Positions 61,485-64,000 of a DNA stretch of 64,000 bases are shown here, piece after piece (position 1 is the first letter of the stretch; each line of letters opens with the position of its first letter). The stretch spans positions 2,296,825 to 2,360,824 of the forward strand of contig NZ_CP051666.1 in assembly GCF_012848475.1 (NCBI RefSeq), written 5' to 3'. Both the position numbers and the translations under genes were made by a program. This stretch comes from Marinobacterium sp. LSUCC0821. GTDB lineage: Bacteria > Pseudomonadota > Gammaproteobacteria > Pseudomonadales > Balneatricaceae. The notes under the pieces were generated by a model that was not told where the DNA came from, made no database searches, and was given only the letters and a program-made list of their open reading frames with translations.

Positions 61485-62348
61485 ATGACCGAACTGCTAA
61501 CTTCAATAGAGCCAATCTTTCTACCATTGGTCGTGGTGCTCTCGTTGATGATCGGTAGTTTTCTGAATGTCGTGATCTATCGTTTGCCTTTGATGATGGA
61601 GCGCGCTTGGCGAAAAGAGGCTGTAGAGTATCTGGATCAAGTTTTAGGAGATGATGAGAAAACTCCTATGACTCTCTCGGTTCCCCGTTCTGCCTGCCCG
61701 CATTGCCAGCACTCAATTCGTTGGTACGAAAATATTCCCCTCTTCTCTTACCTTTTGATCCTGAAAGGTCGTTGCAGTAGCTGTGCTAAGCCCATCTCAC
61801 TGCGTTATCCATTGGTTGAGCTGCTCACTGCGTCTGTTGGTGGAGTTGTGGCGTATCACTTTGGTTTTAGTCTGACAGCAGTAGCTGCTCTGCTATTCAG
61901 CTACGCCCTGATAGCTCTGCTTTATATTGATGCAGACCATCAGCTCTTGCCCGACTCTATAACACTGCCACTGATTTGGTTGGGATTGCTGGTTAACTGG
62001 GCGGGAGGTTTTGTCTCTTTGGATGCTGCTCTTTGGGGGGCGGTGATCGGCTACCTTTCACTCTGGTCTGTCTACTGGCTCTTTAAGTTACTCACCGGCA
62101 AAGAGGGTATGGGCTACGGCGACTTCAAGTTACTTGCGGCAATTGGGGCTTGGGCTGGAATCCAAGTGATGCCAGGTGTAATTCTAATCTCATCCCTTGT
62201 AGGTGTGGTTTTCGCAGTTGGTCAATCAATAGTCGGTAAGCGTGACCTTAAATCTGCAATGCCTTTCGGTCCATTTCTAGCGATAGCTGGCTGGATAATG
62301 TTGATCTGGGGAGGTCAGATCAATTCATGGTATCTCTCGCTTCTCTGA
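61485..62348 (+). CDS. pilD: Prepilin peptidase (PilD type)
   Basis: Bifunctional inner-membrane aspartic peptidase and N-methylase that processes type IV pilins and type II secretion pseudopilins. The 287-residue form starts at ATG 61485; a TTG at 61473 is possible. The zinc motif C71-C74 and C97-C100, catalytic D149 (YIDADHQLLPD) and D213 (GYGDFKLL) are all present, with about seven membrane helices. It usually sits in pilBCD; here neither pilB nor pilC is adjacent. Confidence 0.93.
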   Translation: MTELLTSIEPIFLPLVVVLSLMIGSFLNVVIYRLPLMMERAWRKEAVEYLDQVLGDDEKTPMTLSVPRSACPHCQHSIRWYENIPLFSYLLILKGRCSSCAKPISLRYPLVELLTASVGGVVAYHFGFSLTAVAALLFSYALIALLYIDADHQLLPDSITLPLIWLGLLVNWAGGFVSLDAALWGAVIGYLSLWSVYWLFKLLTGKEGMGYGDFKLLAAIGAWAGIQVMPGVILISSLVGVVFAVGQSIVGKRDLKSAMPFGPFLAIAGWIMLIWGGQINSWYLSLL

Positions 62349-62402
62349 TACAAGATCAGATAGACTTACCACATTAGCGTTAATTTAAAGTAGGAATGCA
62401 AA

Positions 62403-63161
62403 ATGTCTGATCATTTAGATCAAGAAGATCCGATTGAAGTGGCCGAGGATGGTACTAAGCGTCCTAAGGGTATTTTTCTTTTACCAAACCTGTTTACCAC
62501 CGGTGCACTCTTTTCTGGATTCTATGCAGTTATTGCGGGAATGAATGGACACTTCTCTGCAGCTGCAGTCGCAATTTTTATCGCGATGGTATTTGATGGG
62601 CTAGATGGTCGTGTTGCACGAATGACCAATACTCAAAGTAAGTTTGGTGCTGAGTATGATTCACTCTCAGATATGGTCTCTTTTGGTGTTGCGCCGGCAC
62701 TTGTCTCTTTCACTTGGGTGCTCCAAGGTCTAGGTAAGTTTGGTTGGATGGCGGCATTTATTTACTGTGCTTGTGCTGCGCTTCGTTTGGCTCGGTTCAA
62801 CACACAGATAGGTTCATTGGATAAGCGCTATTTTATGGGTCTGCCAAGTCCTGCTGCCGCTGCAACTATTGCTGGCATCATCTGGTACTTCTCGGAAAAT
62901 GATATTAACCCTGCCGATTATGCAACGCTGATTGCTCTCTATGTTGCTTTGGTGGGTGTTGCTATGGTGAGTAACTTGCTCTACTTCAGTGGCAAAGATA
63001 TCAACTTGCACGGAAAGATTCCTTTCATGAAAATGGCGGGTGTCGTTGTGGTTGTGGCATTGGTTGCTACCGAGCCAGAGCTCTACCTATGGTTGTTGTT
63101 CTTGGTCTACTCTCTTTCCGGTCCGGTTCAGTGGCTTCTGCGCAAGGGTAAAAGTAGCTGA
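62403..63161 (+). CDS. pssA: CDP-diacylglycerol--serine O-phosphatidyltransferase
   Basis: Makes phosphatidylserine, the precursor of phosphatidylethanolamine. This is the integral-membrane class (252 residues), with the CDP-alcohol phosphotransferase signature DGLDGRVARMTNTQSKFGAEYDSLSD. A hydrophilic N-terminus (MSDHLDQEDPIEVAEDGTKRPKG) precedes the first helix. In Pseudomonas it follows ilvC directly; here modF and pilD intervene. Followed by a terminator. Confidence 0.95.
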   Translation: MSDHLDQEDPIEVAEDGTKRPKGIFLLPNLFTTGALFSGFYAVIAGMNGHFSAAAVAIFIAMVFDGLDGRVARMTNTQSKFGAEYDSLSDMVSFGVAPALVSFTWVLQGLGKFGWMAAFIYCACAALRLARFNTQIGSLDKRYFMGLPSPAAAATIAGIIWYFSENDINPADYATLIALYVALVGVAMVSNLLYFSGKDINLHGKIPFMKMAGVVVVVALVATEPELYLWLLFLVYSLSGPVQWLLRKGKSS

Positions 63162-63189
63162 GTAAGCTGATAACCTACATTATGAATTG

Positions 63190-63210
63190 GCCACCTTAGG
63201 GTGGCTTTTT
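63190..63210 (+). terminator. Intrinsic terminator after pssA
   Basis: GCCACC and GGTGGC pair around TTAG and run into TTTTT. Confidence 0.88.
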
Positions 63211-63302
63211 CATTTATCTGTCAGTCATCGGTTTCAGACTGATTACGTACAACTAGCAAAACCCAGCAAACTGGTCTATTTGTGATATAGAGAGGTATGG
63301 CT

Positions 63303-64000
63303 ATGTTGATTAAAACTCGAAAGCAGATACATGAATCAGAAGTGACAGATGAACGCCACTTTCTGAACAGGCGAAAGTTAATTCAGGGCTTTGCTGGTGT
63401 AGGCGCATTAGCATCGATGCCTGCATCTGCCTTGGTTCTTCCGGGTGAAGATAATCTTCCGAGGTACGACAATCCACGCTGGTTAACCGACCGGTTTGCT
63501 AACCTAGCGACAACCTATCAAGCACAAGATAAGTTATCTCCATATAAAACGGCTATCACACACAATAACTTTTATGAGTTTGGGTTGGATAAGTCAGATC
63601 CCTACGAGCTCGCACAAAGCTTTAATACTGACCCCTGGAAGATTGAGATAACAGGTGAGGTTGAAAATCCGACAACCTTCTATCTAGAAGACCTTCTTAA
63701 GATGGTCGATCTTGAGGAGAGAATCTATCGATTTAGATGCGTCGAAGCCTGGTCGATGGTGGTCCCTTGGATTGGCTTTGAGTTTGGAAAATTAATTAAG
63801 CAGCTTAATCCGACCTCTAAAGCAAAATATGTCGAGTTTGTGACTCTAGCGGATGAGAAGCAGATGCCAGGATTGCGCAGCATTTGGAGCTCAATAGATT
63901 GGCCATACAGAGAGGGGTTGCGAATGGATGAGGCATTAAATCCATTAACGCTTCTTGCGGTTGGTTTATATGGTCAAGCTATGCCACCACAAAATGGAGC
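63303..64000 (+). CDS. msrP: Protein-methionine-sulfoxide reductase catalytic subunit MsrP (YedY), 3' end outside window
   Basis: Periplasmic molybdenum-cofactor enzyme that repairs oxidised methionines. The frame is open to the right edge (about 232 residues). ATG 63303 has GAGG seven bases upstream; an ATG at 63297 is too close to it. The N-terminus has a Tat-type twin arginine (R23-R24 in LNRRKLIQGFAG) and the molybdopterin-binding Cys146 in YRFRCVEAWSMVVPW. It follows pssA as in Pseudomonas, where msrQ, the haem partner, comes next. Confidence 0.93.
   Translation, partial: MLIKTRKQIHESEVTDERHFLNRRKLIQGFAGVGALASMPASALVLPGEDNLPRYDNPRWLTDRFANLATTYQAQDKLSPYKTAITHNNFYEFGLDKSDPYELAQSFNTDPWKIEITGEVENPTTFYLEDLLKMVDLEERIYRFRCVEAWSMVVPWIGFEFGKLIKQLNPTSKAKYVEFVTLADEKQMPGLRSIWSSIDWPYREGLRMDEALNPLTLLAVGLYGQAMPPQNG

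Overview
The window reads as chromosomal DNA of a gammaproteobacterium, most plausibly a marine or aquatic Oceanospirillales/Pseudomonadales-type organism. The gene order lpxB-rnhB-dnaE-accA-tilS-pyrG-eno-ftsB-truD-surE-pcm-nlpD-rpoS-fdxA-mutS-pncC-recA-recX-alaS-lysC-csrA follows the conserved Pseudomonas-like backbone. A sodium-pumping oxaloacetate decarboxylase (oadGAB), an acetate-scavenging acs locus and a class II ketol-acid reductoisomerase with IlvY fit a marine heterotroph. Genus and species cannot be fixed from this sequence alone.

Layout. 1-25.4 kb: the housekeeping backbone (lipid A, DNA replication, fatty acid synthesis, CTP, glycolysis, division, stress sigma factor, mismatch repair, SOS recombination, tRNA charging, lysine/threonine entry, CsrA). 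25.4-26.2 kb: one tRNA-Ser(GCT), three identical tRNA-Arg(ACG) and a hairpin-rich gene-free stretch. 26.2-29.4 kb: rlmE, a COG2509-type FAD dehydrogenase and a SpoU methyltransferase. 29.4-35.1 kb: oadGAB, an HTH-REC regulator, a REC-GGDEF protein with a degenerate catalytic motif, and tRNA-Arg(CCT). 35.1-38.6 kb: a small exported-protein reading frame broken by one amber codon, a pair of palindromic operators, acs, and a LuxR-type response regulator. 38.6-46.2 kb: the bamD / rluD-pgeF ... clpB block, interrupted by an SOS-controlled umuDC with a divergent small gene that shares its LexA box. 46.2-46.9 kb: a 616-bp element bounded by two hairpin-forming inverted repeats. 46.9-64 kb: rlmJ, then the ilvIH ... 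ilvC ... pssA-msrP region, in which a purine/nucleoside-type BMP-ABC uptake operon with a nucleoside hydrolase and a 2-oxoglutarate dioxygenase lies between ilvH and ilvC, and modF plus an orphan prepilin peptidase lie between ilvC and pssA.

How it fits together. Two LexA boxes tie recA(-recX) and umuDC (plus a 66-residue unknown protein) into the SOS response. The acs gene is followed by a regulator of the CrbR/ErdR type and preceded by a striking tandem operator. ilvIH, ilvC and the divergent activator ilvY form the branched-chain amino acid module. The BMP-ABC operon looks able to import nucleosides, split them, and oxidise a product.

The least explained items are the amber-interrupted secreted ORF (35156-35542), the LexA-shared small gene (41473-41673), the hairpin-bounded element (46251-46866), the split tRNA T-arm sequence (25954-26042), the acs operators, and the nucleoside/dioxygenase operon. 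All calls come from reading the sequence; no database search was run.
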